From a candidate division WWE3 bacterium (GTDB lineage Bacteria > Patescibacteriota > WWE3 > UBA101185 > UBA10185), in assembly GCA_003599255.1 (NCBI GenBank), contig QZJF01000011.1, forward strand, positions 1 to 45,842: 45,842 nt of DNA. Reading direction: 5' to 3'. Position 1 is the first letter of the stretch; each line of letters begins with the position of its first letter. The notes under the pieces were generated by a model that made no database searches, was not told the origin of the DNA, and saw nothing but the letters and a program-made list of their open reading frames with translations. Below are positions 35,729 through 44,082 of the stretch, one piece after another. The translations under genes were made by a program, and so were the position numbers.

Positions 35729-37450
35729 TTATACAACAATTGTATGTACAATAATAAGCGGTGCTCTGCCTGTCTCCTTAAACAGAAATTTATCTATATC
35801 TTTTTCCAATTTTCTTCTTACAGAGTTCCAATCTTTCTCATTTGAAAACTTTTTCAGTTTGTCAGTTATGTATTTTCTGGACCTATCCATCAGAGCCTGA
35901 GAATCTTTGACGTAAATGAAACCTCTGGTAACTATTTCTACCTTCTCTGGGAATAGTTTTCCTGATGAATCCACTGGTATTACCGCCACAAACACACCTT
36001 CTTCCGAGAGCTGCTCTCTGTCCTTAACAACAACCGGACTCAGTTCATTTCTATATCTACCGTCGATGTATACAGGCTTAACTTCCACCTTTTCTCCCAG
36101 TTTAGCCTCGCCATTTCTGAACTCAAGCACTTCTCCCTCCAACAGCTCAAAAACTCGGCTTCTATCAATTCCTAAATCACGTACCATATTTGTATATGCT
36201 CTTTGCTTCGCAGCGGTACCTCCAATCGGAATATAATATTTAGCTTTTGAAAGCGCAGTAATTGTCGTGATATCGCCCTTTAGACCATGCCCGGACACGT
36301 GAAGATTGTCCTGGATCTCGCTGTAAATCACTTCTGACCCAGCTACCGTAAGATTATGAAGCAGTCTCTCAACAGGTTCCTGTACTCCCGGAGGATTAGG
36401 ATCCGCAGAAAAAATCACTAAGGCATTATCTTCAAGTGTAATACTTCCATGCTCACCTCTGCTTAATCTCTCCAGACCTGACCCGCTTTGTCCATAACAA
36501 CCGGCTATTATATAGACCAAAGAATCTTGCTTATAATTCATCGCTTCTTTTTCCGTGATAAAATTGCTGTCTTCAAAAGAAAGATATCCCAGTTCCCTTG
36601 AAACCCTAGAACTTTGTTCTATGGATCTTCCTGAGAACACAATTTTTCTATTGTGTTTAAGAGCTGCACTTATGATCTGATGCATTCTGGAGATATTAGA
36701 AGATATGGTAGTCACAAATATCTGGCGTCCTTCCGCTTTCTCAAAGAAATTTCCAAAAGTTTCATTTAGAGCTTTTTCGGACTTCGTGAATCCCTCCGCG
36801 GTCACCCCTAAACAATCGGACAACAAACACAACACTCCTTCATCCCCGTAACGGGCAATTTTACCGAGCTCAATAGGTTTGTCCAGAACCGGCGTAAAGT
36901 CAATCTTGTAGTCAGCTATGTGTAGAACTGTTCCTTGCGGTGTCTTAATAGCAAAACCCATACCAAATGGAACTGAGTGGTTTACTCCAAAAGCCTTAAC
37001 TTTAAAATCCCCCAGAACAATTTCTTCCGTGTCAGGAGTAATGAGGTTGAAACTTACGTTCTCAACTTGCGCTTTTTGGTATTTATCCTTCAACCTCTCT
37101 TTTATGAAGCCCTGCACAAGTTTACTGGTATAAATAGGAACATCCAGGTCGTCAATAACATAAGGTATCGCTCCAAGATGATCTTCGTGGGCGTGTGTAA
37201 CAAACAAACCACGCAACTTGTGCTTCCTATCCAGTAAATATGTGACATCGGGTATCACTACGTCCACCCCGAATAGTTCACTGTCGGGAAATCCTATACC
37301 GCAATCTACAATGATTATGTCATTGGCGGTCTCATAAACGGTCATATTCTTGGTCGCCCCTACGTCGCTCCCAAGTTTAATTATCTTGAGCGAGGCATCC
37401 CTATTGGTTCCGTCGCTATATATAGTATTCACTTTATTTTCTTCATTCAT
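35729..37450 (-). CDS. rnj: Ribonuclease J
   Basis: A metallo-beta-lactamase/beta-CASP nuclease with 5'-3' exonuclease and endonuclease activity on RNA with a 5' monophosphate. The 573-residue protein has the zinc motif THAHEDHLG (H86, H88, D90, H91), the later HIADYKIDFTP motif and the beta-CASP segment with VSGHGLKGDI. The C-terminal domain is present, so this is a full-length RNase J rather than a short beta-CASP enzyme. It lies in a tight run with pnp and an RppH-like Nudix gene, forming an RNA-decay set. Confidence 0.96.
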   Translation of the reverse strand: MNEENKVNTIYSDGTNRDASLKIIKLGSDVGATKNMTVYETANDIIIVDCGIGFPDSELFGVDVVIPDVTYLLDRKHKLRGLFVTHAHEDHLGAIPYVIDDLDVPIYTSKLVQGFIKERLKDKYQKAQVENVSFNLITPDTEEIVLGDFKVKAFGVNHSVPFGMGFAIKTPQGTVLHIADYKIDFTPVLDKPIELGKIARYGDEGVLCLLSDCLGVTAEGFTKSEKALNETFGNFFEKAEGRQIFVTTISSNISRMHQIISAALKHNRKIVFSGRSIEQSSRVSRELGYLSFEDSNFITEKEAMNYKQDSLVYIIAGCYGQSGSGLERLSRGEHGSITLEDNALVIFSADPNPPGVQEPVERLLHNLTVAGSEVIYSEIQDNLHVSGHGLKGDITTITALSKAKYYIPIGGTAAKQRAYTNMVRDLGIDRSRVFELLEGEVLEFRNGEAKLGEKVEVKPVYIDGRYRNELSPVVVKDREQLSEEGVFVAVIPVDSSGKLFPEKVEIVTRGFIYVKDSQALMDRSRKYITDKLKKFSNEKDWNSVRRKLEKDIDKFLFKETGRAPLIIVHTIVV

Positions 37451-37456
37451 AATTTT

Positions 37457-38092
37457 TTATAAACCAAGACCCAACTGCCCATCATCGTGTTCAGTTACAT
37501 CAGGTATATTACTTGTTACTGTGTTAGAACTTTCTAACTTCTTTAAAACAGCCGGTATCCCTACAAAATCGCTCAAAAAATCCTTCATCATCCCGGGATT
37601 CCTTAATGCAGCAGCCGGATGATAAACAGGATATACATTGTAAGGACCGGATCGAATAACTCTCCCTCTATCGCGTGATATCTTTCCTTCAGGGTAAAAG
37701 TAATTCATAGAAAACCTTCCTAAAGTTACTATTAATAGAGGACTAATAGCTTCTAATTGCATGGCCAGGAAACCCTCACAAGCTGCAATTTCATCCGGTA
37801 AAGGGTCCCGATTTTGCGGAGGTCGATGTTTGATAATGTTGCCTATCCAAACATTTTCCCTTTTATATCCGATCTTTTCCAGAGACTTCTCCAAGAGTTG
37901 TCCTGCCCTGCCCACAAAAGGTCTTCCGGTCTTATCTTCCATTTCACCGGGTGCCTCACCGATAAATACGATCTTGGAATTTATATTCCCTTCACCCGGA
38001 ACTGCCTTAGTGGCTGTTTTGCACAATCTGCACTTTTGGCAAACTCTGATATTATTTTCAAGCTGCTCAATTGTTTTCTCTTTGCTCAGCAT
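37457..38092 (-). CDS. Uracil-DNA glycosylase, family 4 type
   Basis: A base-excision repair enzyme removing uracil from DNA. The 211-residue protein has C18 and C21 of the iron-sulfur cluster and a third cysteine in IAACEGFL, the catalytic motif GEAPGEMEDKTGRPFVG, VWIGNIIKHRPPQNRDP and the HPAAALR motif near the C-terminus. The cluster and GEAPGxxED signature place it in family 4 rather than family 1. It sits two bases after the Nudix gene and six before RNase J, so it is co-transcribed with RNA-decay genes. Confidence 0.93.
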   Translation of the reverse strand: MLSKEKTIEQLENNIRVCQKCRLCKTATKAVPGEGNINSKIVFIGEAPGEMEDKTGRPFVGRAGQLLEKSLEKIGYKRENVWIGNIIKHRPPQNRDPLPDEIAACEGFLAMQLEAISPLLIVTLGRFSMNYFYPEGKISRDRGRVIRSGPYNVYPVYHPAAALRNPGMMKDFLSDFVGIPAVLKKLESSNTVTSNIPDVTEHDDGQLGLGL

Positions 38093-38094
38093 AT

Positions 38095-38622
38095 CTAAGA
38101 AATCACATCCATCTCTTTAAGCGAATTTAGCGCCTTTATGGTTACCCGTCTCTTTCCAGGTTGATGAATCTTCTTCGCCAGAAACATTGCAGGCTGATAC
38201 TCGAGCCAATAATAATCATCGAATTCCGTATCCTTTATATCAAGCTCCTCGGATAAAGAGGCCACGGCGCAGAAATAAAATTTCTTCCCAAGCATTGTCA
38301 TAGACTTACCGTCATCTGCTTGAAGTCCATCAGGTATCTGTTTCTCGGGCAAAAATTCAATTTGATCGTCGCCGTAAACTAAAATTTCATCCTGAATACA
38401 ATTGTCGTTAAATTTCTCCCCAAGTTCCTCCTTTATTTCTTTAAAAACTGCATCAATAATTTCCTCTCCGTTATCAACACCCTTCTGTGGAAACATCCAC
38501 AACGAATACTCTTTCTTGTAAAGCAACAAAACTTTCTTCTCATGAATGCAGCTACACATAATACTGGGTCTAAATCCTGTTTTCCTTACTTCGTTTAAAT
38601 CTTTTTGAGTAGGTATTTTCAT
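38095..38622 (-). CDS. Nudix hydrolase, RppH-like
   Basis: A 175-residue protein resembling RppH, the RNA 5' pyrophosphohydrolase. Around the box, GFRPSIMCSCI matches the RppH N-terminus in position, and WMFPQKGVDNGEE is the counterpart of WQFPQGG. The Nudix box retains E, KE, EE and G in KEIKEELGE, but the first glycine of the box is K and the usual arginine is K. A later TEFDDYYWLEY corresponds to RppH's PEFDGWRW. RNase J prefers the 5' monophosphate this enzyme would make. The substrate is inferred from similarity; other Nudix activities such as diadenosine polyphosphate cleavage are possible. Confidence 0.82.
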   Translation of the reverse strand: MKIPTQKDLNEVRKTGFRPSIMCSCIHEKKVLLLYKKEYSLWMFPQKGVDNGEEIIDAVFKEIKEELGEKFNDNCIQDEILVYGDDQIEFLPEKQIPDGLQADDGKSMTMLGKKFYFCAVASLSEELDIKDTEFDDYYWLEYQPAMFLAKKIHQPGKRRVTIKALNSLKEMDVIS

Positions 38623-38643
38623 ATAATAAACTTCTACAAGCTA

Positions 38644-39711
38644 TCATTTAGGCAGATAATATTTTAGGTTATCGGCAGTTAAGTATACCTGCTTTGTCTT
38701 TCCTTCTACAATTTCCTTAGCCACTTTTCTACAAATTGATTCCAATGTACGTCCCAAACTTCTAATACCGGAGTCGTAACCAAACGGCCTTACAATTCCC
38801 GGCCAAAGATCCGGTTCAATGACAAGCTCTTCTTCAGTAAGACCTGCTCTTTCCAAAATTTTGGGCATCAGATAATCCCTTGCTATAACAAGCTTTTCCT
38901 GGTCCGTGTATGACGGCATTTTTATAAGTTCCATTCTGTCCATCAAGGCTGTTGATATAGTTCCAGTGTTATTTGCAGAACATACAAACAGGACATCGGA
39001 CAAATCAATGGGGTAATCAATATAGTGATCACGAAAAGCTATGTTTTGGTTAGGGTCAAGAATCTCAAGCAAAATAGCCATAATATCCATTCTTAATCCT
39101 TGCTCGCCGCTTGCTTTTTCTATTTCATCCAGGAGGATAAGAGGGTTCTTCACACCGGTCTTTATGAGCGCTTTAATAATCTGCCCAGGTTCGGACTCAG
39201 GAAACGCTTTGCTTCGTCCACGCAATTCGTAGGAAGACCCTATACCACCCATGGCAATTCTGACGAATTTACGATCTAAAGCCTCGGCCATTGAAATAGC
39301 CAGTGTAGTTTTTCCGACACCTTGCAGACCTACAAACAATAGAACCGGTGTCTTGGCCAGTGCATCTTTGCCCCTTTGTTTTAAAAGTATCAACGTTGAC
39401 ATGTACTCCAGAACTCTTTCTTTCACATACTCCATTCCGTGATGATTTTTATCAAGCATCTGCCTTGTCATTTCAAGGTCAAGCTTGTCTGTTGTCTTAG
39501 CAACCCAAGGAATAGATATTACCGTTTCAATGTATCTCGATAGAGTATCGAATTCGGAGGCATAATGACCCAATTTTGCCATTCTCTCAAGCCTTTGCAA
39601 CATTTGGATCATCCTGTTCTTAAGATCTTCCGGTAACCCTTCCGTTTTATTCACTTTGTCCGACAGAACTTGGAGTTCCTCGAACATGTATTGCTGTGAT
39701 TCGATAACCAT
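38644..39711 (-). CDS. ATPase-only Lon-like AAA+ protein
   Basis: A 355-residue protein made of the Lon helical/ATPase core. It starts with a charged helix, then EFDTLSRYIETVISIPWVAK, which matches Lon's YLDWLLSLPW region, and the AAA+ module: Walker A GLQGVGKTT (128-136), Walker [11 protein letters not shown] (191-200), sensor 1 CSANNT, an arginine-finger region DRMELIKMPSYTDQEK and sensor 2 GIRSLGRTLESICRKVA. The N-terminal LON substrate domain is missing and the protein ends before the Ser-Lys protease domain; the next gene is unrelated. In the pore loop the usual TYIG is AFPES. It is probably an unfolding or scaffolding ATPase, not a protease. Confidence 0.85.
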   Translation of the reverse strand: MVIESQQYMFEELQVLSDKVNKTEGLPEDLKNRMIQMLQRLERMAKLGHYASEFDTLSRYIETVISIPWVAKTTDKLDLEMTRQMLDKNHHGMEYVKERVLEYMSTLILLKQRGKDALAKTPVLLFVGLQGVGKTTLAISMAEALDRKFVRIAMGGIGSSYELRGRSKAFPESEPGQIIKALIKTGVKNPLILLDEIEKASGEQGLRMDIMAILLEILDPNQNIAFRDHYIDYPIDLSDVLFVCSANNTGTISTALMDRMELIKMPSYTDQEKLVIARDYLMPKILERAGLTEEELVIEPDLWPGIVRPFGYDSGIRSLGRTLESICRKVAKEIVEGKTKQVYLTADNLKYYLPK

Positions 39712-39715
39712 ATTT

Positions 39716-40666
39716 TTAATAAATTACTACATCTTCCAAACCTGACTGGTTAAACGATTGTATAATTTTAAATAAATCTTCTGAAGAACCAAATTCCGTC
39801 TCTTTGTTTTTACTCTCTTCCTTACCTTCATTGGTCAGTGCCAAAATATACAGTTGTCCGCTCTTTGGAGCTGCATTTTTAGACAAAATATACTTCGGAT
39901 TCATTTGGAGATTTCTGCTTACACGCGACTTTGCTTCCTCGGATTTTGCAAGCAGCAGGGGATGATTTGCAATAAGTATTGCGTCATCAATTTTAAGTGT
40001 TTCCAGCCACTCATAGTTAGAAAGATCTATATTTACTCCTCCCTCCGGATTAACGGGAAACAAGACAACACTCCAGTACATTTCATCTTCTACTCTCATT
40101 CCAAAAAATGCGAAGTGCTGACTAAAGTTATCCTTCACATATTCCGCCAACTCAAGATAATGAGGCTTTACTACCACAAATTTATCTGCCAATGAATTCA
40201 AATCCTGACCCTCCACATAGAAATCGGCATCATAAGGAATCCACTCGCTTATCTTATCCGTACCGAATACATGGCTTTTCAGGCTCAGCGAAAGCTTTAA
40301 AGCATTTTTACCGGCATTTGGTTCCTGAACATTCTGAGTTACTTCAGTGTCCCGTTTTAGACTAAGTCCTCTGCCGAACTGATATTTATCTATCAACACG
40401 TATATCGGAAAACCCACCGCAATCATTACCAATAAAACTGCCAACACCAATTTTAGGTTAAGAATATGGGAAACTCTCAAAAGTACCGGTTTCAGGTTAT
40501 GAAGAAATTCCAAACCTTTCTTTTTCTCCGGGATAAAATTTATGGTCTTTACAAATGAATATCCTGAATTGACCAGCTCTGACGGCAGCGCCGTACCGCA
40601 CACACTGCAGAAGAAATAATCATATATTCCAAGCTTATTGTTACATGTAGGGCAGATCCTTACCAT
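39716..40666 (-). CDS. Zinc-ribbon, single-span membrane protein of unknown function
   Basis: A 316-residue protein: an N-terminal zinc ribbon (C5, C8, C20, C23 in VRICPTCNN and FFCSVCG), one membrane span (about 70-95) and a long extracytoplasmic region beginning about residue 100, with WIPYDADFYVEGQDLNSLAD and GYWSVVLFPVNPEGG-like MYWSVVLFPVNPEGG. The outer region loosely recalls DUF3352-type proteins; I do not assign a function. I start at ATG 40664-40666 because the upstream in-frame stretch is the end of pnp read in another frame. It lies 19 bases after pnp and four before the Lon-like gene. Confidence 0.72.
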   Translation of the reverse strand: MVRICPTCNNKLGIYDYFFCSVCGTALPSELVNSGYSFVKTINFIPEKKKGLEFLHNLKPVLLRVSHILNLKLVLAVLLVMIAVGFPIYVLIDKYQFGRGLSLKRDTEVTQNVQEPNAGKNALKLSLSLKSHVFGTDKISEWIPYDADFYVEGQDLNSLADKFVVVKPHYLELAEYVKDNFSQHFAFFGMRVEDEMYWSVVLFPVNPEGGVNIDLSNYEWLETLKIDDAILIANHPLLLAKSEEAKSRVSRNLQMNPKYILSKNAAPKSGQLYILALTNEGKEESKNKETEFGSSEDLFKIIQSFNQSGLEDVVIY

Positions 40667-40685
40667 CAATGAAATTATACTATAT

Positions 40686-42884
40686 CTAGCGGTGATTTCG
40701 TCCTCTTCTTGGATCTCTATCTCTGCCTCTAAAATTTTTCCTTCCGCCACTCTGCCCACCTCTATTCTCGTTAGGTACGTAATCCGGATCCATGGCTCTT
40801 CGGGATAATCCAATTTTTCCGTCATCTGACGTGTTTATCACCTTCACTGTGACCTTATCGCCGATATGTACCCAATCATCGATTTTCTCCACATATTCAG
40901 TGGTAATCTCACTTATATGCATCAATCCCACTCTTCCGGGCAATATCTCAACCAGCGCACCAAAATCAAGAAGTTCTACAACTTCTCCTTCGTAGACCTC
41001 ACCGACTTTAACTTCATGTGTAATACCATCTATTATCTCGGCGGCTTTCTGTGCATTTTCTTTTGACGTGGAGGTAACCACAACTGTGCCTTCCTGATCA
41101 ATGAAAATTTCAGTAGAAGTTTTTTCCTGTATTTCTTTAATTGTCTTTCCACCCGCTCCAATTACCATTCCAATTTTATCTGGATCAATTTGTAAAGTTA
41201 CCATCTTAGGTGCATATTCGGAGACTCCTTCTCTAGGCTTTTTGATACTTTTCTCCATTTCATCAAGTACCTTTAGTCTACCTTCTTTAGATTGCTCAAA
41301 AATTTTCGGGAGCATATCCATAGGTATACCTTGCATTTTCATATCAGACTGAATTGCAGTGACCCCGTTTCTGGTACCGGTCATCTTGAAATCCAAAAAT
41401 CCAAAAGCGTCTTCCATGTAGGCCAAATCGGTCATAATCTTATATTTTGTAAAATCATCATTGGTAATCAGACCCACACCGATACCTCCTACCATGTCTT
41501 TTATTGGAACACCGGCATCCATCAAAGCTAACGATGATGCACATGTTGCTGCCATAGAAGATGAACCGCTGGATGATAATGTTTCCGATACTAAAAGTAT
41601 CATGTACGGAAATTCCTTTTGTGAAGGAATTACATGGAGTAAGGCCTTTTCTGCCAACATTCCGTGTCCTATGTCTCTTGACTTAGGAGAACCCATATTT
41701 CCTGTTTCTCCGGATGCATAAGGAGGAAAATTGTAGTAATGAATGTATCTTTTTGTGTCTTCGCCGTACATGTCCTGAACAATTAATTCCAATGACGGGG
41801 AACCTAATGTTGCAACCGTAAGTACCTGAGTTACTCCTCTGGTAAATAAGGCACTCCCGTGGGTCCTTGGCAGAAGACCTACTTTTGATGAGATGGCACG
41901 TATGTCAGTGATCCCTCTGCCATCAGGTCTTTTACCTTCATCTAAAATAATGTGCTGAATAGCTTTTTTCTCAAGTTCAGAAATAGCTCGCAGCATATCA
42001 ACTTTTTTGTATTTACCTTCATATTTTATTAATACTTCATCCCTTATTTCGTCTTGTTTTAGAGTCATTTCTGTCTTGTCCAATTCCGACTTCATAAGTT
42101 CATGTATTCTTTCTTTTGCAATTTCGGACACGTCCTTCATAAGATCTTCACCTAATGCTTTGGATTCGTATTCATACTTATGATTGTCAGGATTAACTTC
42201 GGCAGCAAACTCCTCTATTAACTTCAATACGGGCGTAAGTCCGTCCCGAGCGAATTCAATGGCTCCAAGTATCTTTTCTTCCGGAAGGATGTTAGCTTTT
42301 GCCTCTATCGCTAGAAACTTTTTGTCTTTTCCGGCAAAAGATACTGTAAGATCCAAATCACTTTCATCCTCTAAAATTTTTCTCTCCGGATTCATTATGT
42401 AACCGTTATCAACATAGCCGACTTTTGCTGTAACCATAGGACCATTCCATGGTATATCCGAAGCGTAAAGCGCCGCGGACACTGCATTCATAGCCACAAA
42501 CTCCGGATCGGAGGTTTCATCCAAAGAAAGTACGGTTGCAACAACTTGCACGGCATCCATATAGTCATTTGGAAACAGAGGTCTGACGGCATGATCAATC
42601 AATCTCTTTGAGATAATCGCCTCGTCGTTAGGCCTGCCGTCCCTTTTTACAAATCGGGAAGATTTTATTAGACCGCTAGCGTACAACTTTTCTTCATAAT
42701 TAACTGTTAAAGGAAAAAAATCGAGATCGGGGTTTGCCTCACCGGCTACTACAGTAACTAAAATGACTGTATCTCCATAGGTTGCTTTAACCGCCATATT
42801 GGCTAAAAACGCTAACTCTCCGGTCTCCAGCACGAGCTTTTTACCGGCTAACTCAATTTCCTTTTTTACATACTTTTTATTCAT
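40686..42884 (-). CDS. pnp: Polynucleotide phosphorylase
   Basis: A phosphorolytic 3'-5' exoribonuclease. The 732-residue protein has two RNase PH domains, the second with TRGVTQVLTVATLGSP, GNMGSPKSRDIGHGMLAEKAL and LSSSGSSSMAATCASSLALM, then a KH domain (KIGMVIGAGGKTIKEI) and an S1 domain (VGEVYEGEVVELLDFGALVE). It ends in a basic, arginine/glycine-rich tail (RGRDRDPRRGRNHR). Length and domain order are normal. It follows rpsO after a gap with a hairpin, as in many bacteria where rpsO and pnp form an operon. Confidence 0.98.
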   Translation of the reverse strand: MNKKYVKKEIELAGKKLVLETGELAFLANMAVKATYGDTVILVTVVAGEANPDLDFFPLTVNYEEKLYASGLIKSSRFVKRDGRPNDEAIISKRLIDHAVRPLFPNDYMDAVQVVATVLSLDETSDPEFVAMNAVSAALYASDIPWNGPMVTAKVGYVDNGYIMNPERKILEDESDLDLTVSFAGKDKKFLAIEAKANILPEEKILGAIEFARDGLTPVLKLIEEFAAEVNPDNHKYEYESKALGEDLMKDVSEIAKERIHELMKSELDKTEMTLKQDEIRDEVLIKYEGKYKKVDMLRAISELEKKAIQHIILDEGKRPDGRGITDIRAISSKVGLLPRTHGSALFTRGVTQVLTVATLGSPSLELIVQDMYGEDTKRYIHYYNFPPYASGETGNMGSPKSRDIGHGMLAEKALLHVIPSQKEFPYMILLVSETLSSSGSSSMAATCASSLALMDAGVPIKDMVGGIGVGLITNDDFTKYKIMTDLAYMEDAFGFLDFKMTGTRNGVTAIQSDMKMQGIPMDMLPKIFEQSKEGRLKVLDEMEKSIKKPREGVSEYAPKMVTLQIDPDKIGMVIGAGGKTIKEIQEKTSTEIFIDQEGTVVVTSTSKENAQKAAEIIDGITHEVKVGEVYEGEVVELLDFGALVEILPGRVGLMHISEITTEYVEKIDDWVHIGDKVTVKVINTSDDGKIGLSRRAMDPDYVPNENRGGQSGGRKNFRGRDRDPRRGRNHR

Positions 42885-42922
42885 TTTTTTATTTTCCGGA
42901 AAACAGCAAGCTGATTAAGTTC

Positions 42923-42954
42923 CAAAATATTATGCACAGACAAGTGCACAATAT
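42923..42954 (-). terminator. Hairpin between rpsO and pnp
   Basis: On the minus strand ATATTGTGCAC (42954-42944) and GTGCATAATAT (42937-42927) form an 11-bp stem (one G-T pair) around a 6-base loop, followed by four Ts (42927-42924). It could be a leaky terminator of rpsO or a processing stem of the pnp leader, as known from the E. coli rpsO-pnp gap; no RNase III site can be read from sequence alone. Confidence 0.55.
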
Positions 42955-43005
42955 CCTAACACCTAATCTGACTTGATATCCTCCAGTTTCCAAAAATTTA
43001 CTAAA

Positions 43006-43272
43006 CTACTTAATGTCAATTTTCTCTATAAGAGAGCTATACCTGTCGTCATCCTTTTTCTTAAGATAAGATAGGAGTCTTCTTCTCTTATTAACCATCT
43101 GCAGAAGACCTCTTCTGGAGTGGTTATCTTTCTTATGAAGCTTCAAATGCTCTGAAAGCTTAGAAATCTTCTCTGATAATAATGCTACCTGGACCTCCGG
43201 AGACCCTGTATCAGCATCATGCAATCTGGACTGTTTTATAATCTTGGTTTTCTTTTCCTTTAGTATAGCCAT
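43006..43272 (-). CDS. rpsO: Ribosomal protein S15
   Basis: An early 16S binder that forms a bridge to the 50S subunit. The 88-residue product has normal length and shows [40 protein letters not shown] and [17 protein letters not shown]. The start is ATG 43270-43272. It follows the NrnA-like gene by 45 bases and precedes pnp by 121 bases containing a hairpin. Confidence 0.97.
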   Translation of the reverse strand: MAILKEKKTKIIKQSRLHDADTGSPEVQVALLSEKISKLSEHLKLHKKDNHSRRGLLQMVNKRRRLLSYLKKKDDDRYSSLIEKIDIK

Positions 43273-43317
43273 ATCTAGTAAGGAATCTTAGCATAGTGAC
43301 AACTAAAAATCAACTAT

Positions 43318-43965
43318 TTATACCGCTCGGTGCGACACTCCAAGTAATAATGCCCGGGCTGCATCTTTTGTAACATTTAAGTTCCAACTTACGGATGTAT
43401 TTAATACCAGAAGGCTCAAACTATCGGCAAATGGCTCTACTATATTAAAATGACCAAATCTAAAGTTTCTGTCAGTGTTGTCCAAATTAACTATCTTTGC
43501 CGCATGAATCTCTTTTTCTAGCTCTTTATATGTCTGGCCGAAATCATCCAGAACTTGGGCGCCTATTGTAATAAATGCATCATAATCGCTCCCTTTTAAT
43601 TCGGTCCGGACTCGTGTAACATCAAATTCCTTGAGTACTGGGCTTATCCTAAGGTATAGAATTCCATGGTCGGTTGAATACTGAACCTTTGCTGCAGGCG
43701 TGTTTGAATAATCTATGGAAACGTGCAATTCCCTGCTGGACAAGTCGGATACAATTTCTTCCTTTCTCAACAAGTTCTCACACTTTTCAGGGATTTTACC
43801 CGGGTATATAAGGGAAACATTTTTTTCCTTATTCTTCAGCATATAATAAAGCCCAACACCCGCGCAGTAAGCGTCAACTCCACTGACCTTGGACGGCAGT
43901 ATCGCTACGCGCTTTGAATTCTCAAGCAACTCGGTTATTAAATTGTTTTTTTCTTTGATTTCCAT
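43318..43965 (-). CDS. Degenerate NrnA/DHH-family protein
   Basis: A 215-residue protein that aligns along its length with the DHH domain of NrnA-type nanoRNases: an N-terminal strand and VDAYCAGVGLYYMLK (family: DPDAxGS), and later AAKIVNLDNTDRNFRFGHFNIV (family: KIDHHPxxxxFGxxxWVD). In the second motif the catalytic DHH is replaced by DNTD, and of the first motif only D31 remains. It stops after ALLLGVSHRAV, where family members read a GIVxDTG motif, so the DHHA1 domain is missing too. It is probably catalytically inactive and may be a structural or regulatory remnant. Its place next to rpsO-pnp and near infB matches that of nrnA in other bacteria. Confidence 0.7.
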   Translation of the reverse strand: MEIKEKNNLITELLENSKRVAILPSKVSGVDAYCAGVGLYYMLKNKEKNVSLIYPGKIPEKCENLLRKEEIVSDLSSRELHVSIDYSNTPAAKVQYSTDHGILYLRISPVLKEFDVTRVRTELKGSDYDAFITIGAQVLDDFGQTYKELEKEIHAAKIVNLDNTDRNFRFGHFNIVEPFADSLSLLVLNTSVSWNLNVTKDAARALLLGVSHRAV

Positions 43966-43984
43966 AAGTTTGATAAATCTGGCA

Positions 43985-44013
43985 ATTATATAACATTCGA
44001 CTTATAGCGTCAA
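43985..44013 (-). promoter_or_regulatory. Promoter for the NrnA-like/rpsO/pnp run
   Basis: TTGACG (44013-44008), 17 bases, TATAAT (43990-43985) on the minus strand, with a perfect -10 box. Initiation near 43978 is about 13 bases before ATG 43965. It is the only strong minus-strand promoter seen for the eleven-gene run down to 32393. Confidence 0.8.
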
Positions 44014-44065
44014 ACTGGAAGTCTTTTTCCTTATATGTTAGTATCCATGTTATCCCATAATAAAT

Positions 44066-44072
44066 AAGGAGG
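44066..44072 (+). promoter_or_regulatory. Strong ribosome binding site of the 65-residue ORF
   Basis: AAGGAGG, ten bases before ATG 44083. It is the best support that this short plus-strand ORF is translated. Confidence 0.7.
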
Positions 44073-44082
44073 TTACTTTGAA

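Noticed and set aside
40667-40825. N-terminal extension of the zinc-ribbon protein overlapping pnp
   Set aside because: The 53 extra residues are the end of pnp in another frame; the zinc ribbon begins right at ATG 40666.
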